Shown here piece after piece: positions 43,403 to 51,040 of a DNA stretch of 64,000 bases. Source of the stretch: DAOMFB01 sp963801475 (GTDB lineage: Bacteria; Acidobacteriota; Thermoanaerobaculia; UBA5066); assembly GCA_963801475.1 (NCBI GenBank), contig CAWDEX010000001.1, positions 2,294,001 to 2,358,000 on the forward strand, written 5' to 3'. The notes below the pieces were generated by a model. That model was not told the origin of the DNA. It saw nothing but the letters and a program-made list of their open reading frames with translations, and ran no database searches. Position 1 is the first letter of the stretch; each line of letters opens with the position of its first letter. The translations under genes were made by a program, and so were the position numbers.

Positions 43403-44620
43403 TCAATCTGAAGTCCGGCGGGCGAACTCCTCGCGATTCCCGTCCTCGTCCGTGAAGGCCAGCTTTTCGATCCTCCCCCCCGGGCCGGCCAGGAATTCGG
43501 CCAGAATCGGGTCCTCGATGTCGGCCGAGAAGACCGTCCCGGTGGGAGGCTGGAGCGGATACGGCTTCCCCGGCTCGCGCTCGAGGCGGAGCAGGCCCCC
43601 CTCGACCCGGACCCGGATGCTGCCGTACTCGCCCGCGAGACGTTCGAGGTCGGCCGGCTTCAGGTGGGGCGGGTGGTGCCGGCCTTCGGCGCGCTCGAGC
43701 GCCGCGTCCAGGCGGGCCGTCGCCGCGTCACCCGCCGCCCGCTTCCACAACGTCTTCAGCGCGTCGACGTGCGCGACGTAGAGCGCCTCCGGCGCCGGCG
43801 TCCGGACGTCCGGGACGACGCCCGTCCCCTCCCAGTTCGTCCGGGTCGTCTGGTCGACCGGCCGGCCCATCGGCATGAAGACGCGGAAGAACGGAGGAAC
43901 GTCGAAGACGCCCCCGGCGTTCGCCCCTCCCCCCGTCGTCTCTCCGACGATGGTTGCCCGCTTCAGCACCTGGAATCTGTAGGCGAATCCCTCCGCGCCG
44001 GAGAACGTGTAGGCGCTCGTCAGGATGTACATCGGAACGTCGGCGAGACGCCGCCCTGGAAGCCAGGGAAGCGTCCAGAACCGCTCGCTGAAGTTGTCTC
44101 CACGGAACTCCATGTCGAAGAGGCTCGTGGGCTTCGCGAGGAAATACCCGGCGAAGTACGGCATGACGTGCGCGCTCCCGCCTCGACAGCCGCGGACGTC
44201 CACGATCACGGCGTCCACGTTCGCGAGGAAGCCCATCGCCGCGACGATCGTCCCGACGGAAGAATCCGGCGGCTGGAACCTCCGGACCTCGAGCAGGCCG
44301 ACGTTGCCGGGAAGGACCTCCGCGCGCGGAAGGCCCCAGTTCCCCTGCCGCGCCCGGGCTCGCCAGGCCGCCCGCTCGGCCTCGGAGAATGCCCGCGCGT
44401 CCGTCATCCCGGCGTACGCACCGTCCGCCAACTTTCGTTCGATGGTCGCGGCCGCCGCATCAGCCGTTCCGGCGATCGCGTACCGCGTCCGTAGGAGCCG
44501 GGCCAGTTCGGCGACGGCCTCCTGCTTCTGCTCGGCCGTGACCGGCTGCGAGGCCGGCACCTGAGCCGCCGCCGGCCCCGCGAGACCGACGACGAGCGCC
44601 GTGAGAACGATTCTTCTCAT
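43403..44620 (-). CDS. S41-family serine peptidase (IRBP-like)
   Basis: A 405-residue exported protein with signal peptide MRRIVLTALVVGLAGPAAAQ. It keeps the core of interphotoreceptor-retinoid-binding-like S41 peptidases: LPGNVGLLEVRRF, VDVRGCRGG, and nucleophile Ser207 in TSAYTFSGAEGFAYRFQ. No PDZ domain is evident, and the region that carries a histidine-rich DGHL-type segment in homologues seems shortened near residues 70-95. The C-terminus after 320 resembles the extra domain found in acidobacterial S41 proteins. A perfect AGGAGGGG ribosome-binding site precedes the ATG. It is separated from the metzincin operon by a terminator. Confidence 0.88.
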   Translation of the reverse strand: MRRIVLTALVVGLAGPAAAQVPASQPVTAEQKQEAVAELARLLRTRYAIAGTADAAAATIERKLADGAYAGMTDARAFSEAERAAWRARARQGNWGLPRAEVLPGNVGLLEVRRFQPPDSSVGTIVAAMGFLANVDAVIVDVRGCRGGSAHVMPYFAGYFLAKPTSLFDMEFRGDNFSERFWTLPWLPGRRLADVPMYILTSAYTFSGAEGFAYRFQVLKRATIVGETTGGGANAGGVFDVPPFFRVFMPMGRPVDQTTRTNWEGTGVVPDVRTPAPEALYVAHVDALKTLWKRAAGDAATARLDAALERAEGRHHPPHLKPADLERLAGEYGSIRVRVEGGLLRLEREPGKPYPLQPPTGTVFSADIEDPILAEFLAGPGGRIEKLAFTDEDGNREEFARRTSD

Positions 44621-44730
44621 GAAGCCCCTCCTGACCGCAGACGGTCCTCCGGCGAAAAGCAGGGGCGATTCGACGATGTCGGTTCAGCCGTCGGGAACGG
44701 TCCGGGGAATTGTGGCACCACGGCCGAGAT

Positions 44731-44762
44731 GAAAGAGAAGAAGGCCGGCCCGAAGGCCGGCC
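44731..44762 (-). terminator. Rho-independent terminator with UUCG tetraloop
   Basis: On the minus strand GGCCGGCC-TTCG-GGCCGGCC (44743-44762) forms an 8-bp perfect stem with a stable C-UUCG-G loop, followed by the pyrimidine run TTCTTCTCTTTC (44731-44742). It lies 34 bases past the metzincin stop and separates that operon from the S41 gene. Confidence 0.8.
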
Positions 44763-44796
44763 CCTGCTCATGCCGCAATCCCGCCGAGCGGGTGGC

Positions 44797-46485
44797 TCAG
44801 GGAATGGCGGCCCCCGCCGCGCAGCTCTGGATGGCTCCCTTCTGGGCGCCGGTGATGACGCCGGACTTCTTGAGGTCGTTCAGGAGGTGCGCCACGGCGC
44901 TCACGAACTCGCCATGGTTCCTGGCGTTGGCAGCGGCATGCCCGATCAGGTCGGAAATCGTGCAGCCGTTCGAGAAGAACGTGTTCGGAACGCCCGAGTC
45001 ACAGCCGTCGATGACGACGGTGGGAGTGAAGTTGGAATTGGCTTCGCAGTCGATATCATCGGCGACGCCGTCGAGGTCGGCGTCCGGGAACCAGCCGATG
45101 TCCCGCATCAGGGGCAAGGTCAAATCAGCCGGCGGGGCGACGTTGTGCGTCAGGTCGCCGTTGATGTTGGGTTCCATCAGCTGATTCGGGAAAGCGCTCG
45201 TGTCCCAGTGCGAGATCGTGGAGCCGGAAGCGACCGGGTTCGGCGTGTAGAGCAGCGCGCGCCCGCCCGCCGGGTCCGCGCCCGCCCGCACCGTCATGTC
45301 GAGCAGGAGCGTCGCGTTGAGTCCGGCGAGGTTCGCCTTGAGCGTGTTGCCGTCGGGCTGGGTGATCGACACCGTAGGGATCGTGATCGTCGGGTCCACC
45401 CCTCCAAGGCCGGGCGGCGGGCTGCCCGCGGCGTTGTTCGCCACGATCACCGCGGTGGCGCCAGCGTCCTGGGCGTTCTTCGCCTTGACGACGAAGGTGC
45501 ACGTCCCGCGGTCCACGAGGGCGATCTTTCCCGTCACGCCCGACACCGCCGCGCAACCGTCGGCGGGCGTCGCGTAGGCGACGTCGCCCGTAACGCCGCC
45601 GCTCGTGAGCCCCGGCCCAAAGGCGGCCAGACCCACTTCGTAGGTGCCCGCGACTCCGGCCGGGGCATTGACGCGCAACAGCGGGTAACCCAGAGAGAGG
45701 ACGCCCGGGACGGCCGCGGTCACGTTCGCGCCGTTCCATACGACCTTCCGGGTGTTGATCGCGGAAGCCTTGCGCTCTGTATCGATCATTTCGGGCCAGG
45801 TCTTGCCGGTCGTGAGGTCGAGAATCCTCTTGTTGTAGACGTCGGGGAGGTTGCCAGGCTGGGCTCCGGAGATGACACTTGCGAACTGCTGGAAGTTGAG
45901 ACCGTGGGCGAACTCGTGCAGGAGCACCGTCACAAGGTCGATGTTGTTTCCGTGGTTGAGGTCGAATCCGTAGTACCAGTTGATGCCGGTCAGGCACCCC
46001 GGCAGCCCGATGTTGCTGTTGAACTGCGCATTGATGTCGTCCTCCCCCGGGACGGTGTCGTAGCCAACGCGCTTGTTGGCCAGGGCGGTTCCATACCAGG
46101 TGCCCGGCTCCAGGCCGGGGAATGGCGCGTTGGGTGGGTCGTCTCTGGTGATAAAGCGCGTCCCCGCCGAGCCGAGAACCGCGGAGCTCGGGGTGCAGGT
46201 CAGGGGATTGAAGGCCGCACGGATCAAGATGTTCACGTTGCTGTCGAGCGTCCCGGCCCAGATGCCAGCCGCATACGTGAAGGCATTGAGACGCTGCTCG
46301 CCGAGTGTCGTGCCCGGGTTGCCGCCGACGGGAGCGACCGGCGTCGAATCGTTGAACCCCTCGTTGGGGCCGTCAGTGTTCACGATCGTGATCGTCGCTG
46401 CAGCCGAGACGGGCAGCGCGGGAACGAGGACGAGGCACGCCAGTGCGCGAAGGGCCAGGGATAGACCGGTCTTCGGGTTCTTCAT
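44797..46485 (-). CDS. Secreted metzincin-like metalloprotease with inserted PA domain
   Basis: A 562-residue exported protein. After the signal peptide (to about residue 30) comes a zinc protease with HEFAH (190-194); the third ligand and Met-turn lie far downstream at SHWDTSAFPNQLMEP (425-439), with a protease-associated (PA) domain inserted between (about 265-400). A calcium-loop-like DADLDGVADDIDCEAN follows (468-483), then a C-terminal Cys-containing domain (GCTISDLIGHAAANARNHGEFVSAVAH, ending QSCAAG). The last block occurs at the ends of other secreted proteins, from memory, with no assigned function. It is co-transcribed with the preceding 198-residue gene (3 bases apart). Expected role: extracellular proteolysis. 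Confidence 0.85.
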   Translation of the reverse strand: MKNPKTGLSLALRALACLVLVPALPVSAAATITIVNTDGPNEGFNDSTPVAPVGGNPGTTLGEQRLNAFTYAAGIWAGTLDSNVNILIRAAFNPLTCTPSSAVLGSAGTRFITRDDPPNAPFPGLEPGTWYGTALANKRVGYDTVPGEDDINAQFNSNIGLPGCLTGINWYYGFDLNHGNNIDLVTVLLHEFAHGLNFQQFASVISGAQPGNLPDVYNKRILDLTTGKTWPEMIDTERKASAINTRKVVWNGANVTAAVPGVLSLGYPLLRVNAPAGVAGTYEVGLAAFGPGLTSGGVTGDVAYATPADGCAAVSGVTGKIALVDRGTCTFVVKAKNAQDAGATAVIVANNAAGSPPPGLGGVDPTITIPTVSITQPDGNTLKANLAGLNATLLLDMTVRAGADPAGGRALLYTPNPVASGSTISHWDTSAFPNQLMEPNINGDLTHNVAPPADLTLPLMRDIGWFPDADLDGVADDIDCEANSNFTPTVVIDGCDSGVPNTFFSNGCTISDLIGHAAANARNHGEFVSAVAHLLNDLKKSGVITGAQKGAIQSCAAGAAIP

Positions 46486-46488
46486 GGC

Positions 46489-47085
46489 CTACTGATCCTC
46501 TCCCGCCGCTTCGTTCTTCTTCGGAGCCAGCGGACGCGTGAGCGCCCCAGGCGTCTCGGAACGGGGCGTGCAAAGGAAGACCAGCTTTCCGTCCGCGCCG
46601 GTGCGCACGACGACATCAACCATCCCGTCCTCACCGAGGTAGTAGTGCACTCCACCGTTGGGGCTGACCGTAAACTCCCTCACTGCCTGAGCTTGGCGCG
46701 CAGCCTTGGGCGCGATCGCGCGGGCCAGCGCCGCTTCCTCTTCCGGCGTCGGCGCGCGCAGCTCGCCCGTCGCCGGGTCGATGAAGGCCTTTACGGCGTT
46801 CATGGCCTCGTTGTCGTCGGCGGGGCATTCCTCCTGAAGTGGCATCGAAATGACGCGCACGACCGCGCGCGAGGCCGTTTCGGCCGGCGTCGCGACCGGC
46901 TTCGTCTCGCCGGTCTTGGCGGGGGCGGAGGCCACCGCCTTCTTCGAGGGTTCCTTCGCCGCCGTGCATTGACTGCTCTCGTCGGCGGCAGCCATTCGGC
47001 TTCCGGCCGACAGAACGACAGCGGTGGCTGCGACTCCGAGCAGGAGTCGGGACCACGGGTCAGCAGATCGAGTTGAGACACTCAT
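46489..47085 (-). CDS. Conserved secreted protein paired with the metzincin
   Basis: A 198-residue exported protein: hydrophobic signal at 14-34, then a low-complexity Ala/Lys/Pro region and a folded part with IDPATGELRAPTPEEEAAL (106-124) and VSPNGGVHYYLGEDGMVDVV. The DPATGELRxPTxEE segment recurs in secreted acidobacterial proteins, from memory; function unknown. It is the first gene of the two-gene operon with the metzincin and could assist its secretion or inhibit it before export. AAGGAGGAG gives a strong ribosome-binding site; the AT-rich palindrome at 47113-47131 lies just upstream. Confidence 0.75.
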   Translation of the reverse strand: MSVSTRSADPWSRLLLGVAATAVVLSAGSRMAAADESSQCTAAKEPSKKAVASAPAKTGETKPVATPAETASRAVVRVISMPLQEECPADDNEAMNAVKAFIDPATGELRAPTPEEEAALARAIAPKAARQAQAVREFTVSPNGGVHYYLGEDGMVDVVVRTGADGKLVFLCTPRSETPGALTRPLAPKKNEAAGEDQ

Positions 47086-47112
47086 CGGGACTCCTCCTTC
47101 TCGTCAGTTGTT

Positions 47113-47131
47113 GTTGAGACAATATCTCAAC
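47113..47131. promoter_or_regulatory. Palindromic operator candidate before the metzincin operon
   Basis: GTTGAGA-CAATA-TCTCAAC is a perfect 7-bp inverted repeat with a 5-base centre, 28 bases before the ATG at 47085. It is the most AT-rich stretch in the area and overlaps where -10/-35 elements should be, so a dimeric regulator binding here would probably block or activate transcription. Confidence 0.55.
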
Positions 47132-47151
47132 GAACAGGAAGTGTGCGGCCC

Positions 47152-47166
47152 CGCGGGAATCCCGCG
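47152..47166. repeat. Short GC hairpin after the aminotransferase gene
   Basis: CGCGGG-AAT-CCCGCG makes a 6-bp stem with a 3-base loop, 31 bases past the aminotransferase stop. It could act as a terminator stem but has no T-run on the minus strand. Confidence 0.3.
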
Positions 47167-47197
47167 TGACTCGCATCACACTCCGCCCGGCCGGCGT

Positions 47198-48349
47198 TCA
47201 GAGCCCCAGCCGGCGGGCCAGGACGTCGACGCCGCGCAGGGTGACGTCGGGGGGCGCGGCCGTGTAGCAGATCCGGAGGTGGGTCGGGTAGGGGCCGAAG
47301 CTCGTCCCCGGAGCCGCGAAGAGGCCGACGTCGGCGCAGCCTTCGAGGAAAGACGGGAGCCCTTCCTCGCCGAGCGCGGCGGCGACGTCGAGGAAGAGGA
47401 AGGTGCTCCCTTCCGGGGCCGGCACGCCGAGCCGGGCGGCGGCCCGTCGTCCCGTCTCCGCGTACGCCGCCCGGGCCGAGCCGACCCAGGCCTCCCCCGC
47501 CCCACCCAGCACGCGAAGCGCCGCGGCCTGCGAGGCCGTGGGCGCGCTGTAGACGTTGTGCGTGTGGAGCTTCAGCGCCCCCTCCATCGGGGCCGCGGGC
47601 CCGGCGAGCCACCCGCACCGGTAGCCCGCCATCCCGAATCCCTTCGAGAGCGAATACGCCGCGAAGGCCCGCTCCGGCGCCAGGGAGAGGCCCGGCGTGT
47701 GGACGGCCTCGTACTGGAAGTCCTCGTAGACCTCGTCGAAGACGAGCCAGAGGTCCTCCCGCCGCGCCCAGTCGACGAGCGCCTCCAGCCATCCGCGCGG
47801 GACGACCCTGCCGGTCGGGTTGCTCGGGGTGTTGACGTAGAGCGCCACGGTCCGGGACGACGCCTTCGCCCGGACGGCTTCGACGGCCGCCTCCGGCGAA
47901 TCGGCGAGGCCGAAGAAGGGGACGTCGACCGGGATGGCGCCGTACGTCCGGCAGATCCCGTCGATCAGAGGCCAGTGGGGAGCGAGGAGCAGCACTTCGT
48001 CCCCCGCCGAGGCAATCGCCCCGACGGCGTTCGCGAGCCCCGCCGTCGCGCCGCCGGTGACGAAGAGCCGCGACCGGTCGAGAGGTACCCCCGTCCGCGC
48101 GCGGACCCGCTCGAGCAGGGCGTCGACCAGCGCGGGGAGTCCCTGCGGCGGGGTATACCGGTTGAGGTCCGGGTATTCGGCGGATCGGATCTCTTCCATC
48201 GCGCAGCCCGCGGGAGGCGGGAGATACGTATCGCCCACGTGGAACGGGTAGACCTCGCCCCGGTGGGCGGCAAGCCGGTGGAGCAGCTTCGAGTAGACGG
48301 ACCCCCTGATCCCCGCGACGGGGGCGGAGACGTGCGGCGGGCGCGGCAT
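47198..48349 (-). CDS. Class I/II PLP-dependent aminotransferase
   Basis: A 383-residue fold-type I aminotransferase. Asn and Asp residues that hold PLP are seen at NTPSNPTG (173-180) and FDEVYEDF (204-211), and the Schiff-base lysine is Lys236 in SLSKGFGMAGYR. The C-terminal arginine for the substrate carboxylate is in THLRICYT. The family includes aspartate, aromatic and MalY-type enzymes; the substrate is unresolved. Its ATG follows a TAGGAT box by 6 bases and has no Shine-Dalgarno, so the transcript may be leaderless. Divergent from the YchF-like gene 33 bases away. Confidence 0.92.
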   Translation of the reverse strand: MPRPPHVSAPVAGIRGSVYSKLLHRLAAHRGEVYPFHVGDTYLPPPAGCAMEEIRSAEYPDLNRYTPPQGLPALVDALLERVRARTGVPLDRSRLFVTGGATAGLANAVGAIASAGDEVLLLAPHWPLIDGICRTYGAIPVDVPFFGLADSPEAAVEAVRAKASSRTVALYVNTPSNPTGRVVPRGWLEALVDWARREDLWLVFDEVYEDFQYEAVHTPGLSLAPERAFAAYSLSKGFGMAGYRCGWLAGPAAPMEGALKLHTHNVYSAPTASQAAALRVLGGAGEAWVGSARAAYAETGRRAAARLGVPAPEGSTFLFLDVAAALGEEGLPSFLEGCADVGLFAAPGTSFGPYPTHLRICYTAAPPDVTLRGVDVLARRLGL

Positions 48350-48355
48350 GCGGGA

Positions 48356-48361
48356 ATCCTA
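48356..48361 (-). promoter_or_regulatory. -10 box TAGGAT before the aminotransferase gene
   Basis: On the minus strand GCTAGGAT ends 6 bases before the ATG at 48349, with no Shine-Dalgarno between. It fits the leaderless pattern seen at other genes in the window. Confidence 0.4.
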
Positions 48362-48382
48362 GCTCCGGGGGAGAATCCGGCC

Positions 48383-49459
48383 ATGGAATTCGGAATCTTC
48401 GGTCTCGAGCTCTCCGGCAAGACGACGCTGTTCTCTCTCCTGACGGGCCACACCGCCGCCGCCGCCCCCCACAAGCGCGAGGCGCACGTCGGCGTCGCTC
48501 ACGTTCCCGATCCCCGGCTCGACCGGCTGACGGCGATGTTCAAGCCGAAGAAGCACACGCCGGCCACCGTCCGCTTCGTCGACGTCCCGGGCGTGACCAA
48601 GGGAGGCGCCCAGAGCCTCAACCTCCCCGAGCTGCGACAGATGGACGGGCTCGCCGTGGTCGTCCGCGGCTTCACGTCCGAGGCCGTCCCCCATCCCGAA
48701 GGCTCGATCGACCCGGCGCGCGATCTCGAGCTGCTCGAGACGGAGATGCTCCTGTCGGACCTCTCGGTCGTCACGAACCGGCTCGAGCGCGTCGTCAAGG
48801 ACATCATGAAGAAGAAGTCGCCGGAGCTGGAAGCCGAGAGGGAGCTCCTGATTCGGTACAAGGCGACGCTGGAAAAGGGCGACGCCCTCCGGCGGTTCGA
48901 GGTCACACCGGACGAGCAGAAGCTGATCCGCGGCTTCGGCCTCCTGACCTTGAAGCCGATGCTCGTCATCCTGAACGCCGACGAGACGGACGCCGGCGAC
49001 CTGCCGGGCGCCATCGCGCGGGCCAGGTTCGACAAGTGGAAAGGCCAGCTGCGGGTCGGCTTTTCGGCGGTCTCGGCGCCCATCGAGCAGGAGATCGCGG
49101 CGATGTCTCCGGAGGACCAGGCGGAGTTCCTGAAGGGACTCGGCCTCCCCGACCGGGCGCTCGACCGGCTCCTGCGCGCGGCCTACGAGCTCCTCGGCCT
49201 CGTCTCGTTCCTGACCGCCGGCGAGGACGAGTGCCGCGCCTGGTCGATCCCGCGCGGGACGCACGCCGTGAAGGCAGCCGGCGTCATCCACACCGACTTC
49301 GAGCGGACGTTCATCCGCGCCGAGGTGGTTCCGTTCGAAAAGCTGATGGAGGCCGGATCGCTCGCCGCGTGCCGCACGCACGGCTCGTTCCGGCTGGAAG
49401 GGAAGGAATACGTCGTCCAGGACGGCGACGTGATCAACTTCCGGGTCGGCGCCCAGTAG
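48383..49459 (+). CDS. YchF/Obg-like translation-associated NTPase (divergent)
   Basis: A 358-residue P-loop protein of the YchF group with a C-terminal TGS-like domain (KAAGVIHTDFERTFIRAEVVPFEKLME, ending GDVINFRVGAQ). The G1 loop reads GLELSGKTTLF, not the canonical GxPNxGKS, G3 is DVPG, and the position of NKxD is ILNADE, which is typical for the ATP preference of YchF. The altered G1 loop and sequence drift suggest a paralogue rather than the canonical YchF. The start ATG matches the family; the frame from 47024 is a shadow of the aminotransferase. GGGGGAGAA upstream serves as ribosome-binding site. Confidence 0.85.
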   Translation: MEFGIFGLELSGKTTLFSLLTGHTAAAAPHKREAHVGVAHVPDPRLDRLTAMFKPKKHTPATVRFVDVPGVTKGGAQSLNLPELRQMDGLAVVVRGFTSEAVPHPEGSIDPARDLELLETEMLLSDLSVVTNRLERVVKDIMKKKSPELEAERELLIRYKATLEKGDALRRFEVTPDEQKLIRGFGLLTLKPMLVILNADETDAGDLPGAIARARFDKWKGQLRVGFSAVSAPIEQEIAAMSPEDQAEFLKGLGLPDRALDRLLRAAYELLGLVSFLTAGEDECRAWSIPRGTHAVKAAGVIHTDFERTFIRAEVVPFEKLMEAGSLAACRTHGSFRLEGKEYVVQDGDVINFRVGAQ

Positions 49460-49462
49460 TCG

Positions 49463-49693
49463 TCAGGGCTTCGGCGCCGGCGGCGGCAGGTCGCGGGCCG
49501 TGCAGGCGTCCTGAAAGCCGACCTTCCCGTGCGTGCCGTCGCAGAAGGGCTTGTTTCCCGACTGTCCGCAGCGGCAGAGACTGATCTTCGTGCGGCCGCC
49601 GAATCCGAACGGCTTCTCCGCCGCGTCGACGAGGGTGACCTCGCCCTCGATGACGTACGGGCCGTTGGTCCGGACCAGGATCCGTGGGCTCAT
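49463..49693 (-). CDS. Small CDGSH-type iron-sulfur protein
   Basis: A 76-residue protein with a single CDGSH-type motif: Cys40, Cys42, Cys51 and His55 (CRCGQSGNKPFCDGTH), the 3Cys-1His ligand set for a redox-active 2Fe-2S cluster. Bacterial members of this size are cytoplasmic electron carriers of unknown partner. A perfect AAGGAGG lies before the ATG at 49693. It sits 68 bases downstream of the LOG-family gene on the same strand and may share its transcript; it meets the YchF-like gene end to end, 3 bases apart. Confidence 0.92.
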   Translation of the reverse strand: MSPRILVRTNGPYVIEGEVTLVDAAEKPFGFGGRTKISLCRCGQSGNKPFCDGTHGKVGFQDACTARDLPPPAPKP

Positions 49694-49761
49694 GGGAACC
49701 TCCTTCTCGGCGCTTCGCGCCGCTCTCCTTCTCCATTCCCGAGGGTCGTCCGGCCGCCTCC

Positions 49762-50334
49762 CTAGGGGCCTTTCCCCCACCCGGCTAGTGCACCGCGGAC
49801 CGCCCCGTCCGGCGTCGTCTCGACGGTGAAATGCTCGCCCGGATCCCGGATGAACCGCTCGTCGGCCATCCGGGCGACCGCCGTAAGGAGCGGGTCCCAG
49901 AATCCCGATCCGTTGTAGAGGACGACCGGGCGCGCGTGATGCCCGAGCTGCCGCCACGTCACGATCTCGAAGAACTCGTCGAGGGTCCCGAACCCGCCGG
50001 CGAGGGCGATGAATCCGGCCGCCGACTCGGCCATCCGTTGCTTCCGCTCGTGCATCGTCGAGACGACGTCGAGCCGGGTGCAGCCGGGGTGCGCGAGTTC
50101 CATCTTCTGGAGCCCCGCCGGAATGACGCCCCAGACCGGCGCCCCTTCCTCGAGGGCGGCCTCGGCGAGAGCTCCCATCAGGCCGACCCGCCCCCCGCCG
50201 AAGATGAGACCGGCGCCGGCCCGCGCGATGGCCCGGCCGATCTCCGCCGCGTCCTCGGCGTGACGCGTCGAGACGCCGGAGTGCGAGCCGCAGAAGACGG
50301 CGATCAGCGGTCGGTCGAAGAGGCGCGCAGGCAC
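49762..50334 (-). CDS. LOG-family (TIGR00730) nucleotide phosphoribohydrolase
   Basis: A 190-residue Rossmann-fold protein of the Lonely Guy family. Catalytic signatures: MHERK (94-98) and GGFGTLDE (113-120), with FGGGRVGLMGA for phosphate binding. These enzymes cleave nucleoside 5'-monophosphates to base and ribose phosphate; in plants the product is cytokinin, while in bacteria the role is general nucleotide turnover. The GTG start at 50334 gives a typical N-terminus (PLIAVFCGSHSG). It is divergent from the Nudix gene, 46 bases apart. Confidence 0.93.
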   Translation of the reverse strand: MPARLFDRPLIAVFCGSHSGVSTRHAEDAAEIGRAIARAGAGLIFGGGRVGLMGALAEAALEEGAPVWGVIPAGLQKMELAHPGCTRLDVVSTMHERKQRMAESAAGFIALAGGFGTLDEFFEIVTWRQLGHHARPVVLYNGSGFWDPLLTAVARMADERFIRDPGEHFTVETTPDGAVRGALAGWGKGP

Positions 50335-50368
50335 CGTGCGGATGATGCCCGAAAGCCCCGGAGGCTGC

Positions 50369-50374
50369 TAACGT
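50369..50374 (+). promoter_or_regulatory. -10 box TAACGT before the Nudix gene
   Basis: GCTAACGT ends 6 bases before the GTG at 50381; no Shine-Dalgarno is present. Fits the leaderless pattern. Confidence 0.35.
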
Positions 50375-50380
50375 GACGGC

Positions 50381-50962
50381 GTGATCGCCCCCGATACGCC
50401 GCGCCTCCGGCTCGCCGACGCCATTCGCCGGCACGAGCCCGCGGACGCCGAGGAGGCACGTCACCGGGACTCGATCCTCGCCCTCGTCGAAAACGAGCCC
50501 GCCTGCTTCGCGCGGACGACCTGGGTGCCGGGACACGTCACCGGAAGCGCCTTCATCGTCCGGGCCGACGTCAGTCAGGTCCTTCTCCACCACCACCGCC
50601 GGCTCGGCGCGTGGCTCCAGATGGGCGGGCACGACGACGGCGAGCACGACCCGGCCGCCACGGCGCTTCGCGAGGGGACGGAGGAGTCGGGCCTTCCGGA
50701 CCTGGCCTTCCTGCGGCCCGGGATCCTCGACCTCGACGTCCACGCCATCCCGGAGCGCCCCGGCCAGCCCGCGCACCTCCATCACGACGTCCGCTACGTG
50801 CTGACCACCCGCCTCCCGGCCGCCATCCACCGCGACGAGGAGGAGTCCCTGGACCTCCGCTGGTTCCCGCTCGGGGAGGCGGAGCGGCTCATGGCCGAGC
50901 CCGGGGCGTCACGCACCCTGCGCCGCATCGCGCGCCTCCTGGGATCTCCGCCGACGGCGTGA
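50381..50962 (+). CDS. Nudix hydrolase
   Basis: A 193-residue Nudix protein. The Nudix box reads GGHDDGEHDPAATALREG then TEESG, in the GHxDG form where the early Glu of the canonical box is His or another residue; the REGTEESGL part with catalytic glutamates is intact. Such members hydrolyse nucleoside diphosphate derivatives; the exact substrate is unclear. The first 45 residues are a helical extension. Its GTG start follows a TAACGT box directly. It is convergent with the Ser/Thr kinase, 78 bases away, a gap that holds nothing else I can see. Confidence 0.9.
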   Translation: MIAPDTPRLRLADAIRRHEPADAEEARHRDSILALVENEPACFARTTWVPGHVTGSAFIVRADVSQVLLHHHRRLGAWLQMGGHDDGEHDPAATALREGTEESGLPDLAFLRPGILDLDVHAIPERPGQPAHLHHDVRYVLTTRLPAAIHRDEEESLDLRWFPLGEAERLMAEPGASRTLRRIARLLGSPPTA

Positions 50963-51040
50963 CCTTTCGAGGCGGCCGTACCGGGCGCGGCGAGAACCGG
51001 AGCCCCTCCCGTCGAGCTCCCCGGTCGCGCCCCGGACCTC

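Noticed and set aside
47152..47166. A rho-independent terminator after the aminotransferase
   Set aside because: The stem is short and no T-run follows on the coding strand, so it is kept only as a hairpin.
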